Source: Streptomyces sp. R33
GTDB lineage: Bacteria > Actinomycetota > Actinomycetes > Streptomycetales > Streptomycetaceae
Assembly: GCF_041200175.1 (NCBI RefSeq)
Contig: NZ_CP165727.1
Span: forward strand, 1,488,001 to 1,552,000
DNA: 64,000 nucleotides
Direction: 5' to 3'
Below the pieces are notes generated by a model that saw nothing but the letters and a program-made list of their open reading frames with translations, ran no database searches and had not been told where the DNA came from. How positions within the stretch are numbered: the first letter of the stretch is position 1; each line of letters starts with the position of its first letter. Below are positions 52,712-60,241 of this stretch, in pieces. A program made the position numbers and the translations under genes.

Positions 52712-53929
52712 TCACGGAGCAGATGCCGCGTCACTCCGCCCCCACACGGCGAGGCACGCAGCCACGGCGGAGAGCACCGCGAGCAGCCCGAAGAGCCGGG
52801 GGTAGCCACCGAGTGGGCCGGCCAGGGCGGCGCCGGCCCAGGGGGCGAGGGCAGCGGCGATGTGGGCGGGGGCGCCGAGGAGTCCGGAGAGGCGGCCGTA
52901 GTGGGTGGCGCCCCACCGGTCGGTGACGGCGGTGGCCTGGAGGAGGGTGAGATTGCCTCGGACGACTCCTGCCAGGACAGCGAGGACGACGAGCAGGGGC
53001 AGCGGACCCGGGATGAGGGCGAGCGCTGCCGTGGTCACACCGCCGAGGACGATGAGGGCGAACGTGCGGGCGGTGACCGTGGTGTGGGCTGCCAGGCCCG
53101 AGTAGAGGGTGCGGCCGAGGGTCTGTCCGGCGCCGCCGAGTCCCAGGGCCCATGCGGCGGTCGTGGCGTCGGCGCCGCGTTCGGTGAGGAGCGGGATGAG
53201 GCCGATGACGACGGCGTACATGGCGAAGCCGGAGAGGGTGAAGGCCGCCGCCAGGACTACGAAGGGGCGGGTCCTGGCTACCGGGGTACGGTCGGCGGCG
53301 TGCGGGGCCGCAGGCGCTGGGGACCAGGGGACTCGCAGGGCCAGGGCGTGGCCCGGGACGGTGATCGCGGCCAGGATGAGGGCGAGGACGGCGTACGTCT
53401 GCCGCCAGCTGAGGTGCTCCGCGAGGGTGGCGGTGAGCGGGGCGAAGACCGTGGAGGCCAGGCCGCCGGCCAGGGTGACGATGGTCAGCGCCCGGACCCT
53501 GTCCGGTCCCCACCAGCGGGTGATCGCCGCGAAGGCGGGCGGATAGAAGGTGGCCGCCATCGCGATCCCGGCCAGGATCCAGCCGAGGAAGAACACGGGC
53601 AGGTCGGGAGCAGCCGCGATGGTCAGGACGGCGAGTACGCCGATGACGGATCCGGCGGTCATCACCGCCCGGGGACCTCGGCGGTCGAGTATCCGGCCCA
53701 CAGGGATTCCTACCAGGGCGGAGACGAGCAGGGCGAGGGAGAACGCGCCCGTGGCCGCGTTGGCGGACCAACCGGTGTCGGCCGTCAGGCGTGGGAGGAG
53801 TACGGGGAAGGCGTAGTAGACGATGCCCCAGCTGGTGATCTGCGTGGCGCACAGGGCGGGGAGCACGGCGCGTGGCCGTGACCGAACCCCCGTTCCGGTC
53901 ACGGCCGCGCCGGCCTGGATGCTGGGCAC
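52712..53929 (-). CDS. MFS transporter of the arsenic cluster
   Basis: The 405-residue protein has twelve predicted helices with the MFS motif A in VGIPVGRILDRRGPRAVM between helices 2 and 3, and a second-half version after TLYSGLAAHTTV. The opening QITSWGIVYYAFPVLLPRLT is that of OFA-like or MCT-like symporters. The GTG at 53929 lies 5 bases after the flavoprotein stop, so the two are one transcript. Export of an arsenic-containing or oxidised product made by the flavoprotein is a reasonable guess. Confidence 0.85.
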   Translation of the reverse strand: MPSIQAGAAVTGTGVRSRPRAVLPALCATQITSWGIVYYAFPVLLPRLTADTGWSANAATGAFSLALLVSALVGIPVGRILDRRGPRAVMTAGSVIGVLAVLTIAAAPDLPVFFLGWILAGIAMAATFYPPAFAAITRWWGPDRVRALTIVTLAGGLASTVFAPLTATLAEHLSWRQTYAVLALILAAITVPGHALALRVPWSPAPAAPHAADRTPVARTRPFVVLAAAFTLSGFAMYAVVIGLIPLLTERGADATTAAWALGLGGAGQTLGRTLYSGLAAHTTVTARTFALIVLGGVTTAALALIPGPLPLLVVLAVLAGVVRGNLTLLQATAVTDRWGATHYGRLSGLLGAPAHIAAALAPWAGAALAGPLGGYPRLFGLLAVLSAVAACLAVWGRSDAASAP

Positions 53930-53934
53930 GATGG

Positions 53935-55299
53935 TCAGCAGCCGCCAGAGGAGGCGGGGGCTCCGATGGTGAGGGTCGCCGGGGCTGCGCAGCAGCCCCC
54001 GCCGGTCTCTTCGGCGGCCTCGGGCTGGTCGAACAGGCCGGCCCCGCCGCACACTCCGGTCTCGGGAAGGGTGAGTTCGACGCGCTCGGCGGCCTCGCGG
54101 TCACCGGCGAGGTGGGCGGCGATGGAGCGGACCTGCTCGTAGCCGGTCATGGCGAGGAAGGTCGGGGCGCGGCCGTAGGACTTCATGCCGACGAGGTAGA
54201 TGTCCTTCTCCGGGTGCGAGAGCTCGCCCGCGCCGTGGGGGTAGACGGTGCCGCAGGAGTGCTGGTTGGGGTCGATCAGCGGGGCGAGCGCGGTCGGGGC
54301 CTGGAGGCGCTCGTCGAGGCCGAGGCGGAGCTCGTCCAGGAAGGACAGGTCAGGGCGGAAGCCGGTGAGGACGACGACCTCGTCGACCGGGTCCGGTCGG
54401 CGGCCGTCTTCGCCGACGAGGACCAGGCGGCCGTCCTCGGCCTTCTCGATGGCGTCGGTGCGGAAGCCGGTGACCGCGTCGGCGTGGCCGCCGTCGACAG
54501 CGGCCTTGGCGGCGAGGCCGAGGGCGCCGCGGGCGGGGAGCTGGTCGGCGGTGCCGCCGCCGAAGGTGGAGCCGCTGATCCCGCGCCGGAGGATCCAGGT
54601 CGCGTGTGTCCCGGCCCCGTCGGCTTCGTTCTTGGCGAGGTCGGCGAGGTAGGCCAGAGCGGTGAAGGCGGAGGCACCGGAGCCGATGACGGCGGTGCGC
54701 TTGCCGGCGTAGCGGGTGCGGACGGCGGGGTCCTTGAGGTCGGGGACGCGGTACGTGATGCGGTCGACCGCGCTCTTCTCGCCGAGTGCGTGCAGGCCGC
54801 TGCCGCCGGCCGGGCTGGGGGTGGACCAGGTTCCGGAGGCGTCGATGACGGCGCGGGCGAAGATCCTCTCCTCGCGGCCCTCGAGGCTGGTGAGGTGAAC
54901 GACGAAGGGCTGGCTCTCACGGTCGGCGTCGACGATGCGGTCGCGGCCGGCGCGCGAGACACCGGTGACGGTCGCGTTGTAGCGGACCCGGTCGCCGAGG
55001 ACGTCGGCCAGGGGCTGGAGGTAGAGCTCGGCCCAGTCGCCGCCGGAGGGGTAGGTGGCACCGTCCGGCTTCACCCAGCCGGTGGGGGCGAGGAGCTTCT
55101 CGGCCTCGGGGTCGACGACCTCGGACCAGGTGGAGAAGAGGCGTACGTGCGACCAGTCGCGCACCGCGGACGCGGCGGCCGGGCCGGCCTCCAGGACCAG
55201 GGGCTCGATGTCCCGCTCGATGAGGCGGGCGGCCGCGGCGAGTCCGATCGGGCCGGCGCCGATCACGACGACGGGCAGGGCTTCGGTGGATGCGTTCAC
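53935..55299 (-). CDS. FAD/NAD(P)-dependent oxidoreductase with C-terminal cysteines
   Basis: The 454-residue flavoprotein has an FAD Rossmann motif VVIGAGPIGLAAAARL near the N-terminus, an NAD(P) motif AVIGSGASAFTALAYL in the middle, and the DASGTW and VVLTGFRPD segments of flavin monooxygenases. The C-terminus carries GVCGG, GGGCCAA and a final Cys, which could bind trivalent arsenic. It is divergent from arsR, with three operator-like dyads between. The GTG at 55299 follows GGGGAG. The context suggests oxidation of an arsenical; that reaction is inferred. Confidence 0.83.
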   Translation of the reverse strand: MNASTEALPVVVIGAGPIGLAAAARLIERDIEPLVLEAGPAAASAVRDWSHVRLFSTWSEVVDPEAEKLLAPTGWVKPDGATYPSGGDWAELYLQPLADVLGDRVRYNATVTGVSRAGRDRIVDADRESQPFVVHLTSLEGREERIFARAVIDASGTWSTPSPAGGSGLHALGEKSAVDRITYRVPDLKDPAVRTRYAGKRTAVIGSGASAFTALAYLADLAKNEADGAGTHATWILRRGISGSTFGGGTADQLPARGALGLAAKAAVDGGHADAVTGFRTDAIEKAEDGRLVLVGEDGRRPDPVDEVVVLTGFRPDLSFLDELRLGLDERLQAPTALAPLIDPNQHSCGTVYPHGAGELSHPEKDIYLVGMKSYGRAPTFLAMTGYEQVRSIAAHLAGDREAAERVELTLPETGVCGGAGLFDQPEAAEETGGGCCAAPATLTIGAPASSGGC

Positions 55300-55318
55300 G
55301 GCGGGCTCCCCAGTTGAT

Positions 55319-55392
55319 TCGACGTCTGTCGATGTCCTGACGCCTCCAGAGTGGACCTTGGATCGACGTTCGTCAACATAGACAGCTGTCGA
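55319..55392. promoter_or_regulatory. Three ArsR operator boxes
   Basis: TCGACGTCTGTCGA (55319-55332), TCGACGTTCGTCAA (55363-55376) and TAGACAGCTGTCGA (55379-55392) share the dyad TCGAC-N4-GTCGA. They fill the divergent promoter between the flavoprotein and arsR genes, so the ArsR probably controls both operons. Confidence 0.7.
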
Positions 55393-55413
55393 AATTTGGC
55401 GGATGATGGGGCC

Positions 55414-55776
55414 ATGACTACGAAGGTGTTGCCGCTGCTGGAGCCGGAGGCCATGGCGGCGTGCTGCCCGCCACTGTCCGAGCGCCCGCTGACGGCCGAG
55501 GAGGCCGAGCGGACAGCCGTCATGTTCAAGGCACTGGGCGACCCGGTCCGCCTGCGGCTGTTCTCGCTGGTCGCCTCGCACGAGGGCGGCGAGGCATGCG
55601 TGTGCGACATCTCCGACGTGGGCGTCTCCCAGCCGACGGTCTCCCATCACCTGAAGAAGCTGCGGGAGGCGGGGCTGCTGTCCTCCGAGCGGCGCGGCAC
55701 CTGGGTGTACTACCGGGTCGAGCCCGCGGTGCTCGCCGCCATGGGACAGCTCCTGACCCGCGCGGCCGCCGCATGA
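55414..55776 (+). CDS. arsR: ArsR-family metalloregulator (first)
   Basis: The 120-residue winged-helix repressor has EACVCDISDVGVSQPTVSHH, where the CVC in the DNA-binding helix region is the classical As(III) site, and an extra CC pair near the N-terminus (MAACCPP). Helix-turn-helix SQPTVSHHLKKLREAGLL is canonical. Binding of arsenite would release it from the TCGAC-N4-GTCGA boxes. Its stop overlaps the start of the acetyltransferase gene in an ATGA. Confidence 0.93.
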   Translation: MTTKVLPLLEPEAMAACCPPLSERPLTAEEAERTAVMFKALGDPVRLRLFSLVASHEGGEACVCDISDVGVSQPTVSHHLKKLREAGLLSSERRGTWVYYRVEPAVLAAMGQLLTRAAAA

Positions 55777-56267
55777 GCATCACCATCAGGCCGCTGACCG
55801 AAGGGCACGCGGATGAGGTCCTGGCGATCTACCAGGCGGGGATCGACGAGGGCAACGCCACCTTCGAGACCACCACCCCCACCTGGCAGGTGTTCGAGGC
55901 GGGCAAGCTGCCGGATCACCGATTCGCCGCCGTCGGCGAGGACGGCAAGGTACTGGGCTGGGTCGCGGCGAGCGCGGTTTCGGACCGGTGCGCGTACGCG
56001 GGCGTCGTCGAGCACTCCGTGTATGTCCACCCTGCCGCCCGTGGGCAAGGTGTCGCCATGCAGCTCCTCACCGCACTGATCGGCTCGACGGAGGCGGCGG
56101 GGATCTGGACGATCCAGTCCGGGATCTTCCCCGAGAACCGTGCGAGCCTCGCCCTCCACCAGCGGGCCGGCTTCCGGGTCATCGGCACCCGCGAGCGCAT
56201 CGGCCGCCACCACGGCGTGTGGCGCGACGTGGTCCTGCTGGAACGCCGCAGCCCACGGATCAGCTGA
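55773..56267 (+). CDS. arsN1: ArsN1-type N-acetyltransferase (arsinothricin/phosphinothricin class)
   Basis: The 164-residue GNAT protein opens SITIRPLTEGHADEVLAIYQ, has EHSVYVHPAARGQGVAMQLL (acetyl-CoA loop RGQGVA) and ends with GFRVIGTRERIGRHHGVWRD. This is the phosphinothricin/arsinothricin acetyltransferase pattern. ArsN1 enzymes acetylate the alpha-amino group of the organoarsenical antibiotic arsinothricin. Direct coupling to arsR supports the ArsN1 reading over plain Pat/Bar. It converges on the DinB-like gene with 2 bases between stops. Confidence 0.85.
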   Translation: MSITIRPLTEGHADEVLAIYQAGIDEGNATFETTTPTWQVFEAGKLPDHRFAAVGEDGKVLGWVAASAVSDRCAYAGVVEHSVYVHPAARGQGVAMQLLTALIGSTEAAGIWTIQSGIFPENRASLALHQRAGFRVIGTRERIGRHHGVWRDVVLLERRSPRIS

Positions 56268-56269
56268 CC

Positions 56270-56827
56270 TCAGCCTTCCCCTCGACGCACGTCGCCGCTG
56301 TTCAGGGTGAGCTGGCGGTGGTGGAAGTCGAAGTGCTGCGTCGGGTAGCGGTAGATGTCCGCAAGCGTCATGAAGTCCTTGAAGAAGGGGTCCCAGCGGA
56401 CGGGGTAGTGCATACCGCGGGCCAGGTCGGCATCGGACTCGGTGGCCAGCCGGCGCTGGAGGGAGTCGAGGACTCGGTCGAAGGCAGCGCCCATCCGGCG
56501 CGGCCCGTAGACCTTCACGGCCCCTCGTGGACCCGCGTAATTGACCCAGTCGAACGGCACGGTTCCCGCGTTCAGAAGCCGGGCGAACGCCTTGCCGGCG
56601 CCGCGTGGAAGCCGCCCGAGGACACGGACCAGGCCCAGCAGGGCCCGCACGACCATGTAGCCGAAGAGCATGTGCCACAGCAGCTGCCCGTTGGTCCACT
56701 CGGTACCGCGGGTGGACCGCGCAAGGTCCGCCTTGGAGGCGGAGTCCAGCGGTTGGTGGAAGGTGCGGCGGGCTCGCTCGTAATCCTCGTACACGGCCTG
56801 CCGGTCCATCGCGGTCGCGTTCATCAT
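56270..56827 (-). CDS. DinB-superfamily four-helix protein
   Basis: The 185-residue protein fits the DinB/DUF664 fold: TRGTEWTNGQLLWHMLFGYM carries the first metal-type His, and PTQHFDFHHRQLTL the later ones. DinB-like proteins can be metal-dependent thiol transferases (mycothiol or bacillithiol type), which would suit an arsenic locus in an organism using mycothiol. The start ATG overlaps the stop of a truncated MerR frame. Function otherwise unknown. Confidence 0.78.
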   Translation of the reverse strand: MMNATAMDRQAVYEDYERARRTFHQPLDSASKADLARSTRGTEWTNGQLLWHMLFGYMVVRALLGLVRVLGRLPRGAGKAFARLLNAGTVPFDWVNYAGPRGAVKVYGPRRMGAAFDRVLDSLQRRLATESDADLARGMHYPVRWDPFFKDFMTLADIYRYPTQHFDFHHRQLTLNSGDVRRGEG

Positions 56828-56910
56828 GGCCCGGCCGTCTCGTAGAGCCGCAGCGTCGCGGCCGGAACGCCCGAAAGGCCGGCCAGTTGTGAGATACGCA
56901 GTGGGCTCAT
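56824..56910 (-). pseudogene. Truncated MerR regulator (helix-turn-helix stub)
   Basis: Only 28 residues remain: MSPLRISQLAGLSGVPAATL then RLYETAGP and a stop. That is the first part of the MerR winged helix; the wing, linker and effector domain are gone. Its stop overlaps the DinB ATG, as if a deletion joined the MerR head to the DinB gene. Confidence 0.75.
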
Positions 56911-56925
56911 GCCTCTAACGTAAAT

Positions 56926-56943
56926 CTTCGACCCGACTCGAAG
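56926..56943. promoter_or_regulatory. Dyad upstream of the MerR stub
   Basis: CTTCGACCCGACTCGAAG is an inverted repeat (CTTCGA-N6-TCGAAG) 16 bases before the stub start. It may be the former MerR operator, now driving the DinB gene. It reaches to within a few bases of the arsO stop. Confidence 0.5.
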
Positions 56944-56944
56944 C

Positions 56945-58003
56945 TCAAGCCCGCAGCAGCTCCGCGATCTCGCGGGCGGCGTCCCTGGCGGGCCTGCCGA
57001 CGCCGATGAGGGTGGCGGAGGCCGGGCCGGTCCAGTCTCCGTAGCCGAGCAGATGCAGGCGGGGCTCGTCGGCGGCGCGCGTGCCTGCCGTTGCGATGTG
57101 CCCGTGGGTACCTCGCAGCTTGAGCGAGGCGAAGTGGGCCAGGGCCGGGCGGAAGCCGGTGCACCAGATGATGGCCTCAGCCTGTGCGGTCGTACCATCG
57201 GCCCACGCCACGCCGTCCTCGGTGAGGTGGGTGAACAGGGGGGTGGCCGTCAGGAGTCCGGCGTCGCGGGCGGTTCGTACGGGCGGGACGGCGACGATGT
57301 CGCCGAGGGAGGCGACGCCGCCGTTGTCGGTGCGGCCTTCGTCGAGGGCGCGGCGCCGGGCGGTGGCGTGGTCGAAGAGGGCGCGGCCGTCGATGTCGTC
57401 GGCGAGGTAGCGCGGCGGGCGCTGCGTCACCCACGTCAGTGCTGCCGTGCCGGCAAGGTCGGCGGCGATCTGAGCGCCGGAATTTCCGCCGCCCACCACG
57501 ATCACCCGCTGTCCGGCGAACTCCTGCGGATTCCGGTACTGCACGGTGTGGAGCTGACGGCCGGTGAAGTCCCGACGGCCGGGGACGGCGGGCAGGAAGG
57601 GCCGGGTCCAGGTGCCGGTGGCGCTGACGACCGCGCGGGCCCGCCAGTCGCCGCAGTCGGTTTCGACGCGCAGGAGGGCGCCGTCGCGGTGGACCGCCTC
57701 CACCCGCACCCCGCGCTGGACGGGCAGTCCGTACCGCTTTTCGTAGTCGGCGAGGTACGAGACGACGTGCGCCGCGTCCGGGTACGTCTCGCCGGCCTGG
57801 ACGGGCATGAGCCGACCGGGCAGGGAGGAGTACGCGGCCGGGGAGAAGAGGCGCAGGGAGTCCCAGGTGTGCTGCCAGGCTCCGCCGGGTGCGGCCCGGG
57901 CGTCGAGGATGACGAACTCGATGCCCAGGCGGCGCAGGTGGTAGCCGACGGCGAGCCCTGCTTGTCCGCCGCCGATCACCACCACATCCGTGCGCTGCGT
58001 CAT
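56945..58003 (-). CDS. arsO: ArsO-type flavin-containing monooxygenase
   Basis: The 352-residue protein has the FAD motif VVVIGGGQAGLAVGYHL, the NADPH motif VIVVGGGNSGAQIAADLA, and GIEFVILDARAAPGGAWQ and CTGFRPALAHF. Length and motifs match ArsO flavoproteins found in actinobacterial ars operons. A proposed role is NADPH-dependent oxidation of arsenicals; biochemical evidence is limited. Its ATG overlaps the aquaporin stop (ATGA), so aquaporin and ArsO are co-translated. Confidence 0.83.
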   Translation of the reverse strand: MTQRTDVVVIGGGQAGLAVGYHLRRLGIEFVILDARAAPGGAWQHTWDSLRLFSPAAYSSLPGRLMPVQAGETYPDAAHVVSYLADYEKRYGLPVQRGVRVEAVHRDGALLRVETDCGDWRARAVVSATGTWTRPFLPAVPGRRDFTGRQLHTVQYRNPQEFAGQRVIVVGGGNSGAQIAADLAGTAALTWVTQRPPRYLADDIDGRALFDHATARRRALDEGRTDNGGVASLGDIVAVPPVRTARDAGLLTATPLFTHLTEDGVAWADGTTAQAEAIIWCTGFRPALAHFASLKLRGTHGHIATAGTRAADEPRLHLLGYGDWTGPASATLIGVGRPARDAAREIAELLRA

Positions 58004-58791
58004 GCCGTGGCGTGACCCTGCTCGGTTTTGCCGCGCATGAAGATGACTGCCACCAGCGACAGGCCCACCACGGTTCCGGCCAGCTGCATGCCGACGAAGC
58101 CGGGCACCGAAGCCGGGGCGATACCGGCGAAGGTGTCGGTGAAGGCACGGCCGATGGTGACGGCCGGGTTCGCGAACGAGGTCGACGAGGTGAACCAGTA
58201 CGCCGCGCCGATGTACGAGGCGACCGCGACGGGTGCGAAGCGGAGGCGGTCGGTGCGGGCCAGGCCGAAGATCAGCAGGATCAGGCCCGCGGTGGCGACG
58301 ACCTCGCCGAGGAGGAGGTTCCCGGCGGAGCGGTCGTGGGTGGACCACTTCACCAGCGGCCGGCCGAACATCGCGTCGGCCAGGATCGCACCCGCGATGG
58401 CGCCGACGATCTGGGAGGGCACGTACACGGCCAGCTCACGGGCGTTCACGCCCGCGCCGCCACGGCGGGCAGTCCACCACTCGGCGAGGGTGACGGCCGG
58501 GTTGAAGTGCGCACCGGACACCGGACCGAGGAGCGCGATCAGCACGCCGAGACCGAAGACGGTGGCCGTGGAGTTGGCCAGCAGTTGGAGGGCGACGTCT
58601 TGGGTGAGTTCGGTGGCCTGGATACCGGATCCCACGACGATCGCCACCAGGGCGGCGGTGCCGACGAGCTCGGCGGCAGCACGAGCAATCAGCGGGGTGC
58701 GGGGCGGGGTGGCGCCAGGTGCGGGCTGGGGCGCGTCGGCGGCTATGACGGACTCCGTGGGGGCGGCGCCGACGGGCTCGGTGGCGGTCAA
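58000..58791 (-). CDS. MIP/aquaporin-family channel of the ars operon
   Basis: The 263-residue protein has six hydrophobic helices after a 50-residue proline-rich leader, with both channel motifs: GAHFNPAVTLAEWW and TSFANPAVTIGRAF. In Sinorhizobium the ars-linked aquaglyceroporin AqpS lets arsenite leave the cell; the same role is likely here because no ArsB or Acr3 pump is present in the window. I chose TTG 58791 because GAGGAG lies 8 bases upstream. It is followed by arsO and preceded by the second arsR. Confidence 0.87.
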   Translation of the reverse strand: MTATEPVGAAPTESVIAADAPQPAPGATPPRTPLIARAAAELVGTAALVAIVVGSGIQATELTQDVALQLLANSTATVFGLGVLIALLGPVSGAHFNPAVTLAEWWTARRGGAGVNARELAVYVPSQIVGAIAGAILADAMFGRPLVKWSTHDRSAGNLLLGEVVATAGLILLIFGLARTDRLRFAPVAVASYIGAAYWFTSSTSFANPAVTIGRAFTDTFAGIAPASVPGFVGMQLAGTVVGLSLVAVIFMRGKTEQGHATA

Positions 58792-58831
58792 GGCTGGTTC
58801 TCCTCGGGCAGGTGAGGCAAAGCGCGGAAGG

Positions 58832-59146
58832 CTATGGGCAGGACCGCTTGAGGTTCGCTTCGGCGGTGGCACGCGCGGTCTGGGCGAGGTCGGCGAACTG
58901 ACCGGCGAGTGCTTCGATGACTTCCGGGCGCAGGCGGTAGTAGGTGTACCGGCCGCATGGCTCCGTCTCCACGACCCCGGCCTCGCGCAGCACCTTCAGG
59001 TGGTTGGAGAGGTTCGTCTGCTTGGCACCCGTCTCCTCCACGAGGTGGGTGGTGCAGAGCGTCTCGCGGGCGAGCAGGGTCACGATCCGGAACCTGAGCG
59101 GGTCGGCCAGCACCCGGATCAGTTCAGTGTCGACTGACGTCATCAT
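58832..59146 (-). CDS. arsR: ArsR-family metalloregulator (second)
   Basis: The 104-residue repressor has LADPLRFRIVTLLARETLCT, helix-turn-helix KQTNLSNHLKVLREAGVV and ends in RSCP. One Cys is in the ETLCTTHLVEE segment and one at the C-terminus, a different metal site from the first ArsR, so the inducer profile may differ. It heads the arsR-aquaporin-arsO operon and is divergent from arsC. Either of two adjacent ATG codons could start it. Confidence 0.92.
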   Translation of the reverse strand: MMTSVDTELIRVLADPLRFRIVTLLARETLCTTHLVEETGAKQTNLSNHLKVLREAGVVETEPCGRYTYYRLRPEVIEALAGQFADLAQTARATAEANLKRSCP

Positions 59147-59156
59147 GTGCTGATAC

Positions 59157-59179
59157 TGTCACATCAGCTGAGGCTGACA
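59157..59179. promoter_or_regulatory. Candidate operator of the second ArsR
   Basis: TGTCA (59157) and TGACA (59175) flank the palindrome TCAGCTGA (59164-59171) just upstream of arsR. This resembles compact ArsR operators with a central dyad and could control both arsR and the arsC direction. Confidence 0.55.
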
Positions 59180-59222
59180 CCAGCCCGAGCTGACCCTATT
59201 GGCTCCTTTGAACGGGAACGCC

Positions 59223-59480
59223 ATGTCCACGTCTTCCTCGCCCCTTCTGCCGGACGAACGTCTGGCTGCGGGGGCCGCCCGTCTCGCCTCCCGGTACGCC
59301 GGGCACTTCGGACCGGGGGCGACGTCACGGATGCCTACCCGAAGCCGCTGACGGAGGAAGTCGTCCAGGCCGCCGACGTCGTGATCACCATGGGCTGCGG
59401 CGACGCCTGCCCCGTCGTGCCCGGCCGTCGCTACCTCGACTGGCCCGTCCCCGAACCCGACGGACACCCCAATCCCCGCA
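59223..59480 (+). pseudogene. Internally deleted arsC copy
   Basis: The first part reads MSTSSSPLLPDERLAAGAAR then LASRYAGHFGPG, an N-terminal three-helix-type extension. In another frame the tail AYPKPLTEEVVQAADVVITM with GCGDACPVVPGRRYLDWPV is the C-terminus of an arsenate reductase. The middle, including the CX5R active site, is missing, with the junction near 59320. It directly precedes an intact arsC, so this is a decayed duplicate. Confidence 0.82.
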
Positions 59481-59506
59481 GTTGCCCGATCCCCAAGGAA
59501 GAACAG

Positions 59507-59926
59507 ATGTCCTCCACCCCTGCCGCGTCCGTCCTCTTCGTCTGCATCCACAACGCGGGCCGTTCCCAGATGGCGGCCGGATTCCTGCGGCACCTCGCCG
59601 GGGACCGTGTCGAGGTCCGCTCCGCCGGTTCCGTGCCCGGCGATCAGATCAACCCGTCCGCCGTGGCCGCCATGGCCGAGCTCGGGATCGACATCTCCGA
59701 CCAGAAGCCGAAGGTCCTCACCCCCGAGGCCGCGCAGGCCTCCGACTACATCATCACGATGGGCTGCGGCGACGCCTGCCCGTACTTCCCCGGCAAGACC
59801 TACCTCGACTGGCAGCTCGAGGACCCGGCCGGCCAGGGCGTCGAGGCCGTCCGCCCCATCCGCGACGAGATCAAGGGCCTCATCGAGGGCCTGATCGCCG
59901 AGATCGACGCCAAGTCGAAGGCCTGA
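59507..59926 (+). CDS. arsC: Arsenate reductase, LMW-phosphatase type
   Basis: The 139-residue enzyme has the P-loop FVCIHNAGRSQMAAGFL (Cys13, Arg19), the second loop YIITMGCGDACPYFPGKTYL with more cysteines, and DW in the Asp-proton-donor loop. Actinobacterial enzymes of this fold use mycothiol and mycoredoxin to reduce As(V) to As(III). AAGGAA lies 6 bases before the ATG. Its arsenite product would be handled by the aquaporin or oxidised by ArsO encoded on the other strand. Confidence 0.94.
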   Translation: MSSTPAASVLFVCIHNAGRSQMAAGFLRHLAGDRVEVRSAGSVPGDQINPSAVAAMAELGIDISDQKPKVLTPEAAQASDYIITMGCGDACPYFPGKTYLDWQLEDPAGQGVEAVRPIRDEIKGLIEGLIAEIDAKSKA

Positions 59927-59966
59927 CCGGACCTCCCGTCTCCGGGTGGGGGCCCGCAGCTCAGGA

Positions 59967-60122
59967 GTGATCCGGGCGGCCGCTCTGGCCCAGGCCGACC
60001 TCGGCCTGGCCATGGGCACCGGTACCGACGCCGCGATCGCCGGGGCCGCGATGGCCTCCTCCTCGGCATTCGTCGTCTCCAACAGCCCGCGACTGCGTCG
60101 TTTCCGGCCGCTGCACCGCTGA
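59967..60122 (+). pseudogene. Copper P-type ATPase C-terminal remnant
   Basis: A 51-residue frame reads ALAQADLGLAMGTGTDAAI, the hinge of P1B ATPases, then jumps straight to MASSSAFVVSNSPRLRRF, the last helix and tail of CopA-type pumps. The region between (about 50 residues in intact pumps) is deleted. AGGAGTG precedes it by chance or as a relic. Confidence 0.82.
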
Positions 60123-60241
60123 TCCGGGGGGCCCGGGTCGACAGGGATCGGCTGACCCGTTGTCGGCCGGCTCCCAGGTTTTGGGCCTTCGAGTTCTGTG
60201 ATCTGCTGGAGAGGGCAGCTCGCATCCCTGGGAGGCGTTCC

